Below are positions 23,427 through 31,903 of a stretch of 31,964 nucleotides of DNA, in pieces. Every line of letters starts with the position of its first letter. Position 1 is the first letter of the stretch. Source of the stretch: CAZICM01 sp964537685 (GTDB taxonomy: Bacteria; Myxococcota_A; Polyangia; Polyangiales; Polyangiaceae); NCBI GenBank assembly GCA_964537685.1, contig CAZICM010000088.1, forward strand, positions 1-31,964, in the 5' to 3' direction. The notes below the pieces were generated by a model that was not told the origin of the DNA, did no database searches, and was given only the letters and a program-made list of their open reading frames with translations. A program made the translations under genes and the position numbers.

Positions 23427-24806
23427 ATCGGACAGCAGCGGCAGGGGAATACGTTTTTTGGGGGCTTCTAGATTTAAGGGCAGCGCTTCGGTCCTAAAGC
23501 CTTGGGGGCAAGCTTTTAGAATGGCCTGATAGACGGCTGGAAGGCTTGCCCCCTGTTTATCGGCATCCCGCATAGCCCCCACCGCTGCATTCAGGAGAGA
23601 TGCCACAAGCGGTTGAACATAGGCATCTCCATCGCTCCAAGCCCGATAACTCAGGGCAAAACGGCGGCTTTGAGCAAAGCTTCGCCTCCCCTCTTGCTTC
23701 AATTCAACAACAATATCCAAAGGCTGTTCAAGCTCGGGATGAAGGAGGCGCAGGGCTCCCTCGGGCCTGGGACGAATAAAGCGGGAGGGCCGGGGCTCGG
23801 CGCGAAGAGCTTGAAGACGCTCGGGAGCAAGTGCCGGCTCCAGTCCCCGATCGCGCAAAGCCGCCTCGAGCCAGGGGATTGGATCGCTCGTTTGGGTGCG
23901 GAGAGAGCCTTCACCGCATAAACCCCTATAACTTTCCTCGAGGCCCGGACAGAGAGGGCGAAGCGAACAAGGGGAGCATGAAGAATTCGGCCATACCCGG
24001 CCTTCGAGCTGAAAGCCCGATTCATAATATTCGGCGGCGCCCCGGTGCTCGAAGTCCATATAGCGTTCATCGCAGGCCAGGACCGAAAGTTCATGGCTAT
24101 GGATAGCATGTTCGCCCAATTGGCATAGCGGAAGATTATAGAACCAAAACAACGCGCCTTGATCCTTCAACCGGTGGCCCAGCGCGGCAAAATCGATATC
24201 CTCATGGCGAACCATGCGGCCTAGTTTGGCCTGTTCCATGGCCAAACCGATCATTGAAACAAATTTTAATTTAAAGCGGGGGCGTATCTTGGGTAGTTTA
24301 GAGCTCACATAGCTTACGATATCGCCAAGATAAGCGGCGTTTTCTGGACAGATAACCACATTGACAATGCAGAAGATACCCGCCTCATTCATTTGAGCGA
24401 GGGCTTCGGCCTGGCGATCGAAGGTAAACGAAGTGCCGCCGATATGATTGGCCAATTCGGGTGTATGGCCATGAATCGATAGCTCGATAAAGTCCAGGCC
24501 GGCTTGGATAAGATCCTTTAAGAAACCAGGTTTGGAGAGAACGGTTCCATTGGTGGTGACACCGATGCGGGTATAGCCTTTTTTGCGGGCCTCATAGAGA
24601 ATACGGGGAAGATCTTTACGGAAAAAGGTTTCACCGCCCATAAAGGTAATATGCTGGGCGCCTTGAGAGCGCAGGCGGGCGAGGGTATCGAAGATTTGCT
24701 GAGTGCTGGGATCGATAAATTCATTCCAGGAGCCATCTTCTTCGAGACAGAAGACACAGGCTTGATTGCAGCGTTCGGCGATATAGAGGATGGCGGTGCG
24801 GGGCAT
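23418..24806 (-). CDS. Radical SAM / SPASM-like enzyme
   Basis: 462 residues from the ATG at 24806. The [4Fe-4S] motif CxxxCxxC is at Cys13, Cys17 and Cys20 (CNQACVFC), very close to the N-terminus. TFMGGETFFRKDL and IGVTTNGTVL are the next two conserved radical SAM blocks, and FIELSIHG and IFCIVNVVICPEN continue the barrel. A cysteine cluster around residues 275-300 (SSCSPCSLRPLCPGLEESYRGLCG) is SPASM-like and should hold an auxiliary cluster. The last ~150 residues are an Arg/Leu/Ala-rich extension without a known domain. It is not closely similar to the radical SAM protein at 2.4-3.7 kb. The substrate is unknown: no precursor peptide gene is adjacent. It is divergent from the second MoxR system across the repeat-filled gap. 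Confidence 0.9.
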   Translation of the reverse strand: MPRTAILYIAERCNQACVFCLEEDGSWNEFIDPSTQQIFDTLARLRSQGAQHITFMGGETFFRKDLPRILYEARKKGYTRIGVTTNGTVLSKPGFLKDLIQAGLDFIELSIHGHTPELANHIGGTSFTFDRQAEALAQMNEAGIFCIVNVVICPENAAYLGDIVSYVSSKLPKIRPRFKLKFVSMIGLAMEQAKLGRMVRHEDIDFAALGHRLKDQGALFWFYNLPLCQLGEHAIHSHELSVLACDERYMDFEHRGAAEYYESGFQLEGRVWPNSSCSPCSLRPLCPGLEESYRGLCGEGSLRTQTSDPIPWLEAALRDRGLEPALAPERLQALRAEPRPSRFIRPRPEGALRLLHPELEQPLDIVVELKQEGRRSFAQSRRFALSYRAWSDGDAYVQPLVASLLNAAVGAMRDADKQGASLPAVYQAILKACPQGFRTEALPLNLEAPKKRIPLPLLSDLL

Positions 24807-24879
24807 GGGCGGGAGCGATGGTCGCAGGGAAGGCGGGAAGCGTCAAGATATTTGTGGATTCGCGGTTGCGGTCATAGGC

Positions 24880-25260
24880 GAGTCCCAGAAATACCGTTTT
24901 CGAGGCGTTCCGGCGTTGCCGGAAGGCGTGTTGGATGGTGCAAGAGGTCTTTCCGGCTGCTCCGGTCGGTATTGAGCAGCTTAAAAGGGGGAATCTGAGC
25001 CGCCGGAGCGGGCTTTGTGAATGGAACAGGATGAATCTGGCTGCTTAAATTGGGTTCTGGCGGATGAGATACAACGAAATCGATGTGGTAGACTACACTA
25101 TGGTTTTAGCGGCTCCTGAATCCGGGACGCCGGAACAGGTTTTGCTCGGCGCAGTATAGGGAGCCGGGGACGGCGGAACGGGTTTTTTAAAATGCCAGAA
25201 GGCGTTCCGAGGGCTGGGAACGGGTTATGTGAATTTAAAATACGGATGTCGGGACCGGCC
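24880..25260. repeat. Degenerate ~42-bp tandem repeat array 2
   Basis: The gap between the radical SAM start (24806) and the ATG at 25340 contains no credible gene but has a 42-43 bp periodicity. The word GAACGGG or a variant starts at about 24922, 24964, 25006, 25049 (weak), 25091 (weak), 25133, 25176 and 25218. GGCGTTCCG recurs at 24904 and 25201, each 17-18 bases before the anchor. Read on the minus strand, units contain CCGTTC-C-GCC-nn-CCC-n-GG, which closely matches CCGTTC-T-GCC-nn-CCC-n-GG of array 1 on the plus strand. A 73-codon minus-strand frame across it (25098-25319) shows a 14-residue period and is not believed to be a gene. Confidence 0.55.
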
Positions 25261-25339
25261 GATGGTGTGCAAGGCGTGCAAAAGGCAACATGCAAAGAAT
25301 AGCATGCAGGGAATGGCATATAGGGGAAGAGAGCGAAGG

Positions 25340-26413
25340 ATGAAGGGTGAGCTATTCACAAGACAACAGCTTCGAGCGCTCCATGAGATGGCCAACGAGC
25401 TTGGCCTTGCTGAGCGCCGGCAGGCCATGTTGGCGCCATGGCCCAAAGAGGTGAGCGCAAAGCTCCCCATTGCAATGATTCCAGGGGATCAGCTTTGGAT
25501 GGATATGTGCGGGCTCAATAGCCTTTTACCCATAGCGGGCCAGGAATCGCTGCTGGAGATATGGCTGGAAACGGCCTATCATCTCAATAAAAACGATCCT
25601 CGCTCGCATATCTTTCAAACGGCGCTTTTTGAACTCAGGGCGCGCAGGCCCCGCAAGCCATCCGCAAAAGATAGATCTTTAAAAACGACGATTTTAACCG
25701 ATAGAACGACTCAATGGGCAACGCTGCTCGATGCATGCAAAAAATCCAAAGAGCATCTTCTGTTTTTGGTGCATGGAACCGAGGAATGCGCGCCGGCCGC
25801 ATTTGCAAAGCGGGTTGCGGCGCAGGTCCATTCGGAATCCGAGCGGCGTAAACACCGGGTCGGTAAATCTATCGATCGATTTCATGATGGAGAAGAGGCT
25901 CAGAGTGGCCGGGATTGGCTGGAACGTTTTGTTTATGCGACGGATAACCGTATGGGCGCTTTGGGTCCGGCGCTGATGAATGATGCTCAAGAGGCTTGTC
26001 CGGTCTATGTTCTTCTGGATAACGGCGGCGCGCTTCAGGCTTCGGATCAGGCATGCATTCTTGAAGTGGTGAAGTTTATACGGCAAGAATTAAGTGATGC
26101 GATTGGGCGAAGGCCATTGAGGAATCCGCTGCGTTTGGTGATTGCTATTGAACATGCTCCTTTGGATCGAAATGGAAATCCAGTGATGGAGCAGCTTAAA
26201 GAAAAGCTCTGCGCGGGTACGGCTTTTAGGTTTGTGCCTTTGGATGAGCTTCATTTCCCGCCCTGGATTGAGGTGCGGGATTCGCTGGTGAAAACCAAGA
26301 AGGCTACAGAACAGCAGCTTTCCGCGTGCTGGCAGATCTATTTGGAAACCCCGCATAGCTTTGTCGATCTGACAACGCGCTTGCATGAATACTTTGTAAA
26401 TGCGCAGCAATAA
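25340..26413 (+). CDS. EAD-like / inactive-STAND-like conflict-system protein
   Basis: 357 residues from the ATG at 25340 with a purine-rich stretch just before it; the longer frame from 25229 reads repeat-derived sequence. The N-terminal ~100 residues (FTRQQLRALHEMANELGL … LLEIWLETAYHLNKNDPRSHIFQTAL) look like an effector-associated (EAD, Death-like) helical bundle. Then comes a P-loop-like but motif-poor domain beginning DRTTQWATLLDACKK and LFLVHGTEE, followed by VYVLLDNGG and RLVIAIEHAP, with no real Walker A. This matches the EAD plus inactive STAND layout I know from predicted NTPase-driven conflict systems. EADs recruit effectors by like-with-like pairing. MoxR follows after 27 bases. 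The domain calls are from pattern memory and are moderate in certainty. Confidence 0.55.
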   Translation: MKGELFTRQQLRALHEMANELGLAERRQAMLAPWPKEVSAKLPIAMIPGDQLWMDMCGLNSLLPIAGQESLLEIWLETAYHLNKNDPRSHIFQTALFELRARRPRKPSAKDRSLKTTILTDRTTQWATLLDACKKSKEHLLFLVHGTEECAPAAFAKRVAAQVHSESERRKHRVGKSIDRFHDGEEAQSGRDWLERFVYATDNRMGALGPALMNDAQEACPVYVLLDNGGALQASDQACILEVVKFIRQELSDAIGRRPLRNPLRLVIAIEHAPLDRNGNPVMEQLKEKLCAGTAFRFVPLDELHFPPWIEVRDSLVKTKKATEQQLSACWQIYLETPHSFVDLTTRLHEYFVNAQQ

Positions 26414-26440
26414 TCCATCCGGCCCAAGGAATATCCAGCG

Positions 26441-27508
26441 ATGAACGATCCATCTTCTATCCCTTTTAAATCCAGTTTGGCAGCGCTCATTCCCTTTGAG
26501 AAGCTAAGAGGCCAATATGGACCTTATCAAGCCGAGCCGGCGCTGGTACATGCGGCGAATACGGCGCTTGCGCTGCAAATGCCATTGTTGCTTACGGGAG
26601 AGCCGGGCTGTGGGAAATCGGATTTTGCATGGGTTGCGGCGAAGGCGCTGGGTCATGCGGAACCCTATCGTTTTCATGTCCGAAGCGATACGCGGGCCAA
26701 GGATCTTTTATATTATTATGACGCGCTGAGGCGCTTTGGGGATGCGCAGCATGGTGATGAAGAAAAGGCGGAGGCGCGGGATCCCCGAAAGTATATTTCC
26801 TTGAGGGCGCTGGGGATTGCGCTGATGAGCGAGGATAGCCGTAGACCGGTGGTGCTCATCGATGAAATTGATAAGGCGCCCAGGGATTTGCCGAATGATC
26901 TATTGCATGAGATGGATGAGGGCTGGTTTGAGATCCCCGAGATAGGAAATTTTAAGGGAGCCGAACCGGTCTATAATGATCCGGCGAAGAAAGATATCGA
27001 AATAAAACGGACCATGAAAAGGCCGATAGCTCCTGATACAAAAAAAGAGCGGCCCAAGCCATTGGTGATTATCACCAGCAATGCCGAGCGCCAATTGCCC
27101 GAGGCATTTTTGAGGCGATGTATTTATTATCCGATTTCGATACCCACGCCTGAGCGGTTGTTAAAGATCGCAGAGGGGCGTTTTGAGAAGGAAGGGAACA
27201 ACCATCCTCATTTGCTTCGGGATCTTGTGAACATTTTTATGGCCTTTCGGGGGCAGAACCATTTTGCAAAGCCTCCGGCGACCGCCGAGATGCTGAATTG
27301 GATTGAAGTATTGCTTTTGCATTATGAGACGGAGGCGGCGCTGCCTTTTCTGGAGCCCCTGAGGGAGAGAGTGCGCAAGGAGGAATCGATTGAGCTTTCT
27401 GCATGGAGAATGCTGCCAGGCTTAAGCTGTCTGCTAAAAATGGCGGACGATATGCGGAGTATGATGGATGCCGCCTCTGAAAGCGATATCGGTGGAAGCG
27501 AAGATTGA
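26441..27508 (+). CDS. MoxR family AAA+ ATPase (second system)
   Basis: 355 residues. AAA+ motifs in order: Walker A GEPGCGKS (residues 53-60), a long YFHVRS/AKDLLYYYDALRRF segment, Walker B VVLIDEIDKA (Asp141, Glu142), sensor-1 VIITSNAERQLPEAF, and the FLRRC arginine-finger helix, followed by a helical lid. All catalytic residues are present. It differs clearly from the MoxR at 10.9 kb, so the two are not recent duplicates. It lies between the EAD/iSTAND-like gene and the giant vWA-FGE gene, overlapping the latter by 17-41 bases. It should couple ATP hydrolysis to a change in the vWA partner; cytoplasmic. Confidence 0.92.
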   Translation: MNDPSSIPFKSSLAALIPFEKLRGQYGPYQAEPALVHAANTALALQMPLLLTGEPGCGKSDFAWVAAKALGHAEPYRFHVRSDTRAKDLLYYYDALRRFGDAQHGDEEKAEARDPRKYISLRALGIALMSEDSRRPVVLIDEIDKAPRDLPNDLLHEMDEGWFEIPEIGNFKGAEPVYNDPAKKDIEIKRTMKRPIAPDTKKERPKPLVIITSNAERQLPEAFLRRCIYYPISIPTPERLLKIAEGRFEKEGNNHPHLLRDLVNIFMAFRGQNHFAKPPATAEMLNWIEVLLLHYETEAALPFLEPLRERVRKEESIELSAWRMLPGLSCLLKMADDMRSMMDAASESDIGGSED

Positions 27509-30500
27509 GCGGCAGACCATCCATGCCTGGCTGTTGAGTTTGGCCAAGGCTGGAATTGTGGCACCCAATGTCCGGGTAACGTTGGAGGTGGAGAAGCTGT
27601 TGGGTGTGCTGCTGGAGGAGAGAAAGGAGCAAGATCCAGCGGCTTATGCCTTTGCCTTGGCCGGATTGCTGGCGAAGGATGAAGCTGCGCACCAGCGGGT
27701 GATTGAACATTTTCAAGCCTTTTTTGAGGTGAAGTTTAACCTGCCTTGGAAGCCCGGTCGAGAGGATGAGCCCAAGTCCAAGCCTTCGCCAAGCCGAAAG
27801 AAACTATATTTTGGAATCATAATCCTTCTGCTTTTAGGGATTCCTGCATTCGTTGCAGCGATATTTGCAGCCTCTCAACCGATTTCATCTATAGGCTCTA
27901 CAACTCTACCACCTCAGCCTATGGTATCGTCAGCAGCATCATTTCAAAACGATAGCCGTACCCCAAATGCAACACAGATCGATGCATCCACACAAGGGAA
28001 CGAAAGCGATGCGAATGATGCCAGCACAGATGGTCGCCCCAAAGAAGTCAAAAGACTGGATGCGAACAACAAACTTGATGCAGGGAATAAACTTGATGCA
28101 AGCATTAAACTTAATGAAAAAAAAGCTCCAGATGCGAGCATAGAACCAGACACAAGCCAAAAAAGCCAATTAACACTGGAGCGGCAACAAAATTCTCAAA
28201 CCTATATCATTGTATCCAATATATCCTCTCCCCCTCGTTTTGATTGGGTCCATGCTATAGCCGCTCTTTTCTCGCTGTTCTTGGGACTGATTGCGATTCG
28301 GGCTTTTTTTGCGCATCAGGCTTTTCAGGCAGAGATTGAGCAAAGCAGACGGCGCGCGGAAGAGAAGCGTCAAGCCGTCAAAAGTGGGGATGTAAAGAAG
28401 GAGGGGATACGCTATCGTTTTGATGCCCGGCCTTTGTTGACGCAGAGCGATATGGATGATAGCGCAAGTATGCTGGGCAGGCTAACGCTGGCGGAGCCGG
28501 GCATTGAGCTAGATATAAACGAGACCCTTGCCCAAACCATCGAGGAAGGAGGGCGTATACGGCCTGTATTTGCACCGGGACGCCGGCCTGATCCGCTGGT
28601 GGTGCTGCTGGATACGGAGAATGGGGGACATCCTTTTTTAGGAGATATGGAATCCTTGCTTCGGCGCTGGCAAGAGGCGGGTGTGCCGCTTGCGCGCTAT
28701 GATTTTAGCTTTCGTCCAACGGTATTTAGGCGTTATGGAGATGGGCGGCTGATCTATTTGAATGATTTAGCACACCGCTACGAGGGAGCGAGGGTGCTTT
28801 TGATTTCGCGGATGGTCTTTCCTGAAGATACGCATATGCAAGTGCACTGGCTTAAGGAGCGGTCCTTTCAATGCTGGTCTCAGCGGGCTTTTTTGGATTT
28901 GGATCCGAGATTGAAAAAGAATAGGCCCTCCGACGAACGGGCCACGCTTGGGAGCATTGAGCGTTATTGGACACGTTTTCCCTGCACGCGGGAAGGGCTT
29001 CTGGCCTGTGCTTCGTGGCTATTGAGCCGGGGACAGAAGACCCAGAAGCCCAAGGAGCCGGACTTGCCTTCGTTGAATGGGGCTTCTTTGGCGCTAACGG
29101 AAGCCTTGGAGACCTGGGCGGCGGCGGCGAGCTGTGTGCCTGATCCAGAGTGGGGGCATTTGGATAGCATAAGAGAAGCGCTGCCTGAATTGAGGGAGCA
29201 ATTGCCAGATTCGCGTTATGTGCAGCTTTTGCTTCAATGGCTGGGCGAGCAAGAGGGCTATATCCAGGATATTTCGGGGACAGGGAGCAAACTGAGGCTG
29301 AGGATGGAGGCGAAGCAGAAGCTGCTTGTGGCGCTGAGAAAAAGGGATAAGAGTGGGATTGAATACCGGGTGCGGGAGCTATTGATTGAGCAGATGAGGC
29401 GGGCCAATGTGCAAGAGAAGGACAATGCCTATTTGTATGAGCGTCAGCGGATGAAGATGGCGGTGCATGAGGCGATTTTGGGCAAGCGGACGGTGAGGGA
29501 ATTGATTGAGGCATACAAGGAGAGTCCGGCGGCGGGGGAGTTGTTTAGGCTGTTGAAGGAGGAGGCGGCCAGGCAGGAGAAGAAGGGCTTATGGGTGGGG
29601 AGAGAGATGGTATGGACGCCCGCGGAGCATGGGGAGGTGATGGCGTGGACAAGGGGGAGGAGGGGCGTTCGGGCGAGGGATTTGTTTAGGGTTGGGGCAT
29701 GGGATAGGCGGCAGGGCATGGCGGTGGGGATCGGGATGGTGGTGCTTTGGTGTGTGTGGGGAGGATGGGGAATGGGGTGGCCGATGCAGAGGAAGCAGCG
29801 GATCACGGTAAGGATGGCGGAGACCTGGAAGGTGAAGGATGTGAAGGGGGAAGAGAAGCGCGAGGAGATATCTGACGAGAAAGGGGAGACCAGTTCCGGG
29901 GTGGGGGACGGGCGGGCGGATGCGCTTGCGGATGTAGCCCCAATGCGATTTGCGAAGTTGCCTGGTGCGAAGTTTATGATGGGCAGTCCGAAGACGGAAG
30001 CGAATCCCAGCGATGATGAGAAACAGCATCTGGCTGAGGTCTTAGCTTTTGAGATGGCTATCAATGAAGTGACACAAAAGCAATGGACAACAGTGATGGG
30101 GACCAAGCCGTTTGATTGCAACTATGGATGTGGCGACGATTATCCGGCACAGAATGTGAGCTGGGATGATGCCGTTCAGTTTATGAACAAGCTCACTGAG
30201 CTGGAGAACAAAGTGCGCCTCACCAAGAAAAAGTGGACACCATGCTACAAGCGGCAAGATGAGAAGTGGATATGGAAGAAGGCATGCACAGGATATCGCT
30301 TGCCGACGGAAGCGGAATGGGAGTATGCGGCAAGGGCGGGGACAAAGACAGCCTATAGCTTTGGAGATGATGAGAAAGAGCTATGCAAATATGGCAACGG
30401 GGCGAGCACCGCTTGTGAAGATGGCTATGAAAGTCTTGCGCCAGTAGGCAAATTCGAACCGAATCCTTGGGGACTCTACGATATGCATGGGAACCTTTGG

Positions 30501-30860
30501 GAGTGGATCTGGGATTTGCATGCACCATATCCGCCCTTTACCGAACCCGGATATGCCGGACCGGAAAGCACCATGGAGGAAAAAAGGGTTCTTCGAGGCG
30601 GGTCATTTCGCGTTGAATCGCATGGATTACGCTCGGCGCTTCGAAGCGACAGCTTATCTTCATATTCAACTGGATATATTGGTTTCCGTTGTGCTCGCAA
30701 TGGCCCACAGAAGTCTGAACGCCAAAGTCCTACCCCGACGCCAACACCTACCCCGACGCCAACACCCACCCCGACGCCAACACCTACCCCCACTCCGACA
30801 CCTACTCCGACACCTACTCCAAAACCCAACACCCCACAAATAGGACCTATCAATGATTAA
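27468..30860 (+). CDS. Membrane vWA-like / FGE-fold protein of the second MoxR system
   Basis: 1130 residues; GTG at 27492 is an alternative start. Residues 1-90 resemble the helical N-terminus of CoxE/VWA proteins. Two membrane helices (about 103-128 and 257-283) enclose a ~130-residue Asp/Asn/Thr-rich loop with repeated KLDA words. A vWA-like domain starts near 370 with LVVLLDTENGG, a degenerate MIDAS (Asp382, Thr383, Glu384). A helical region is followed by a third membrane helix (751-773), then a complete FGE/SUMF fold (826-1081) with MMGSP, VSWDDAVQFMN, GYRLPTEAEWEYAARAG, GLYDMHGNLWEW, RVLRGGSF and GFRCARN. It ends in a Pro-Thr repeat. The helix count puts vWA inside and FGE outside. The FGE active-site cysteine pair is missing, so a ligand-binding role is more likely than formylglycine formation. 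Confidence 0.82.
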   Translation: MPPLKAISVEAKIERQTIHAWLLSLAKAGIVAPNVRVTLEVEKLLGVLLEERKEQDPAAYAFALAGLLAKDEAAHQRVIEHFQAFFEVKFNLPWKPGREDEPKSKPSPSRKKLYFGIIILLLLGIPAFVAAIFAASQPISSIGSTTLPPQPMVSSAASFQNDSRTPNATQIDASTQGNESDANDASTDGRPKEVKRLDANNKLDAGNKLDASIKLNEKKAPDASIEPDTSQKSQLTLERQQNSQTYIIVSNISSPPRFDWVHAIAALFSLFLGLIAIRAFFAHQAFQAEIEQSRRRAEEKRQAVKSGDVKKEGIRYRFDARPLLTQSDMDDSASMLGRLTLAEPGIELDINETLAQTIEEGGRIRPVFAPGRRPDPLVVLLDTENGGHPFLGDMESLLRRWQEAGVPLARYDFSFRPTVFRRYGDGRLIYLNDLAHRYEGARVLLISRMVFPEDTHMQVHWLKERSFQCWSQRAFLDLDPRLKKNRPSDERATLGSIERYWTRFPCTREGLLACASWLLSRGQKTQKPKEPDLPSLNGASLALTEALETWAAAASCVPDPEWGHLDSIREALPELREQLPDSRYVQLLLQWLGEQEGYIQDISGTGSKLRLRMEAKQKLLVALRKRDKSGIEYRVRELLIEQMRRANVQEKDNAYLYERQRMKMAVHEAILGKRTVRELIEAYKESPAAGELFRLLKEEAARQEKKGLWVGREMVWTPAEHGEVMAWTRGRRGVRARDLFRVGAWDRRQGMAVGIGMVVLWCVWGGWGMGWPMQRKQRITVRMAETWKVKDVKGEEKREEISDEKGETSSGVGDGRADALADVAPMRFAKLPGAKFMMGSPKTEANPSDDEKQHLAEVLAFEMAINEVTQKQWTTVMGTKPFDCNYGCGDDYPAQNVSWDDAVQFMNKLTELENKVRLTKKKWTPCYKRQDEKWIWKKACTGYRLPTEAEWEYAARAGTKTAYSFGDDEKELCKYGNGASTACEDGYESLAPVGKFEPNPWGLYDMHGNLWEWIWDLHAPYPPFTEPGYAGPESTMEEKRVLRGGSFRVESHGLRSALRSDSLSSYSTGYIGFRCARNGPQKSERQSPTPTPTPTPTPTPTPTPTPTPTPTPTPTPTPKPNTPQIGPIND
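30292..30609 (+). repeat. Left arm of inverted FGE repeat
   Basis: This coding segment and 30984-31341 on the opposite strand encode the same FGE core (GYRLPTEAEWEYAARAG to RVLRGGSF) with high nucleotide similarity. A 23-base exact match lies at 30351-30373 versus 31260-31282, and a 17-base one just before it. The two arms face each other across about 375 bases that hold both genes' C-terminal tails. Confidence 0.7.
30729..30821 (+). repeat. Pro-Thr codon repeat (18-bp period)
   Basis: About 15 Pro-Thr codon pairs in a row; the first half is three near-exact copies of an 18-base unit (CCGACGCCAACACCTACC) and the rest are shorter variants. It encodes the stiff C-terminal tail of the 1130-residue protein. 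Slippage here would change tail length in steps of two residues or shift the frame into the short 3' end. Confidence 0.85.
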
Positions 30861-30874
30861 GCCTCTTTTGTTGC

Positions 30875-31861
30875 CTATTGTTGGGGGGACCCGCGAACAC
30901 ACCGGAACCCGCCGCTCCTGACCCCGAACGAGGGCCCGAACCCGTGCCGGAACGAGGAGCGCAGCCCCCTGGGCTCGTAGTTGAACGACCCGCCGCGCAA
31001 AACGCGATTGCCGTCCGTCATTGTCTCGGGACCACCATAGCCTGCTTTGGCATTCTCAGGATAGGGCGCATACCAATCCCATACCCATTCCCATACATTC
31101 CCGTGCATATCGTAGAGCCCCCAGAGGTTCGCCTTGAATTTGCCCACCGGTGCCAAATCCGCATAGCTGTCATCGCAGCCATCCAAGGCCCAGCTCCATT
31201 CACTATGCTTACGCTTGGCCGAAGCGTCTGCCCCGTTCCCATATTTGCACAGCTCTTTTTCATCATCTCCAAAGCTATAGGCCGTCCTCGTCCCGGCCCT
31301 CGCCGCATATTCCCATTCCGCTTCCGTGGGCAAGCGATACCCCGTACACTTCCTATCTTCCCATACCCACTTCCCCTGCTCCTGGGCATAGCAAGGCTTT
31401 AGCTTCTTCCCCTCAGACAGCGTTTGATTCTCCAGCTCGGTGAGCGCATTCATATATCGAATCGCGTCTTCCCAGCTCACATTCTGCACCGGATGTTCAT
31501 TCTCACATCCATAACGACAATCATTCGGCCTCGTCCCCATCACCGCTTCCCATTGTCCCAAGGTCACCTCGGTGCGGCATATCAAAAAGGGCTCCACTTC
31601 CACGGGATGTTGTGTCTCATCTTCGCCCCGGTTTTTCTCCCCTTCTGGGCTCCCCATCATAAACACCCCCCCAGGCAACTCCACCAGCTCCGGCCTAAGC
31701 TGCAGCACCCTCCCCTCCTCCACCCCAATCGCCCCCACCCATCCCGCCACCCACGGCATCCCCACCGCCCCCGCGCCAAACACCACCGCCATCCCCTGCA
31801 CCAGCCAAACCGGCCACAGCCGCCCTCCCCAATCCATTCCTTTTCGCTTCTTTTCGCTCAT
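30875..31861 (-). CDS. Membrane-anchored FGE/SUMF-fold protein
   Basis: 328 residues. A basic N-terminus (MSEKKRKGMDWGG) precedes one hydrophobic stretch (about 16-45) that acts as a signal anchor or uncleaved signal, so the FGE domain lies outside the cytoplasm. The FGE fold runs from LPGGVFMMGSPEGE through TEVTLGQWEAVMG, NVSWEDAIRYMN, GYRLPTEAEWEYAARAG, GLYDMHGNVWEWVWD and RVLRGGSF to GFRCVRG. As in the larger protein, the catalytic cysteine pair of true formylglycine-generating enzymes is absent at the LRSSFRHG position. It resembles the C-terminal third of the 1130-residue protein, membrane helix included, as if that protein had been split. The stop is 14 bases from the convergent gene's stop. 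It probably follows the gene that runs off the right edge. Confidence 0.88.
   Translation of the reverse strand: MSEKKRKGMDWGGRLWPVWLVQGMAVVFGAGAVGMPWVAGWVGAIGVEEGRVLQLRPELVELPGGVFMMGSPEGEKNRGEDETQHPVEVEPFLICRTEVTLGQWEAVMGTRPNDCRYGCENEHPVQNVSWEDAIRYMNALTELENQTLSEGKKLKPCYAQEQGKWVWEDRKCTGYRLPTEAEWEYAARAGTRTAYSFGDDEKELCKYGNGADASAKRKHSEWSWALDGCDDSYADLAPVGKFKANLWGLYDMHGNVWEWVWDWYAPYPENAKAGYGGPETMTDGNRVLRGGSFNYEPRGLRSSFRHGFGPSFGVRSGGFRCVRGSPQQ
30984..31341 (-). repeat. Right arm of inverted FGE repeat
   Basis: Counterpart of 30292-30609 on the other strand, with an extra ~14 codons (rich in Ser, Lys, Trp) near the middle compared with the left arm. The exact 23-base match is at 31260-31282. Confidence 0.7.
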
Positions 31862-31903
31862 CGCCGCTCCCGCCCTTTATCCTATCAATCTCCATGCCAA
31901 CCC

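Noticed and set aside
25229..25339. Longer N-terminus of the EAD-like protein (start at 25229)
   Set aside because: The extra 37 residues are Cys/Lys/Arg-rich, partly from the repeat array, and the domain begins right after the ATG at 25340.
28852..29514. 220-codon minus-strand frame inside the vWA-FGE gene
   Set aside because: Antisense shadow of the well-supported plus-strand gene, Ser/Pro/Ala-rich with no domain.
30560..31020. Diversity-generating retroelement acting on the FGE tails
   Set aside because: The C-type-lectin fold is a classic target, but no reverse transcriptase, template repeat or adenine-biased differences can be seen in the window.
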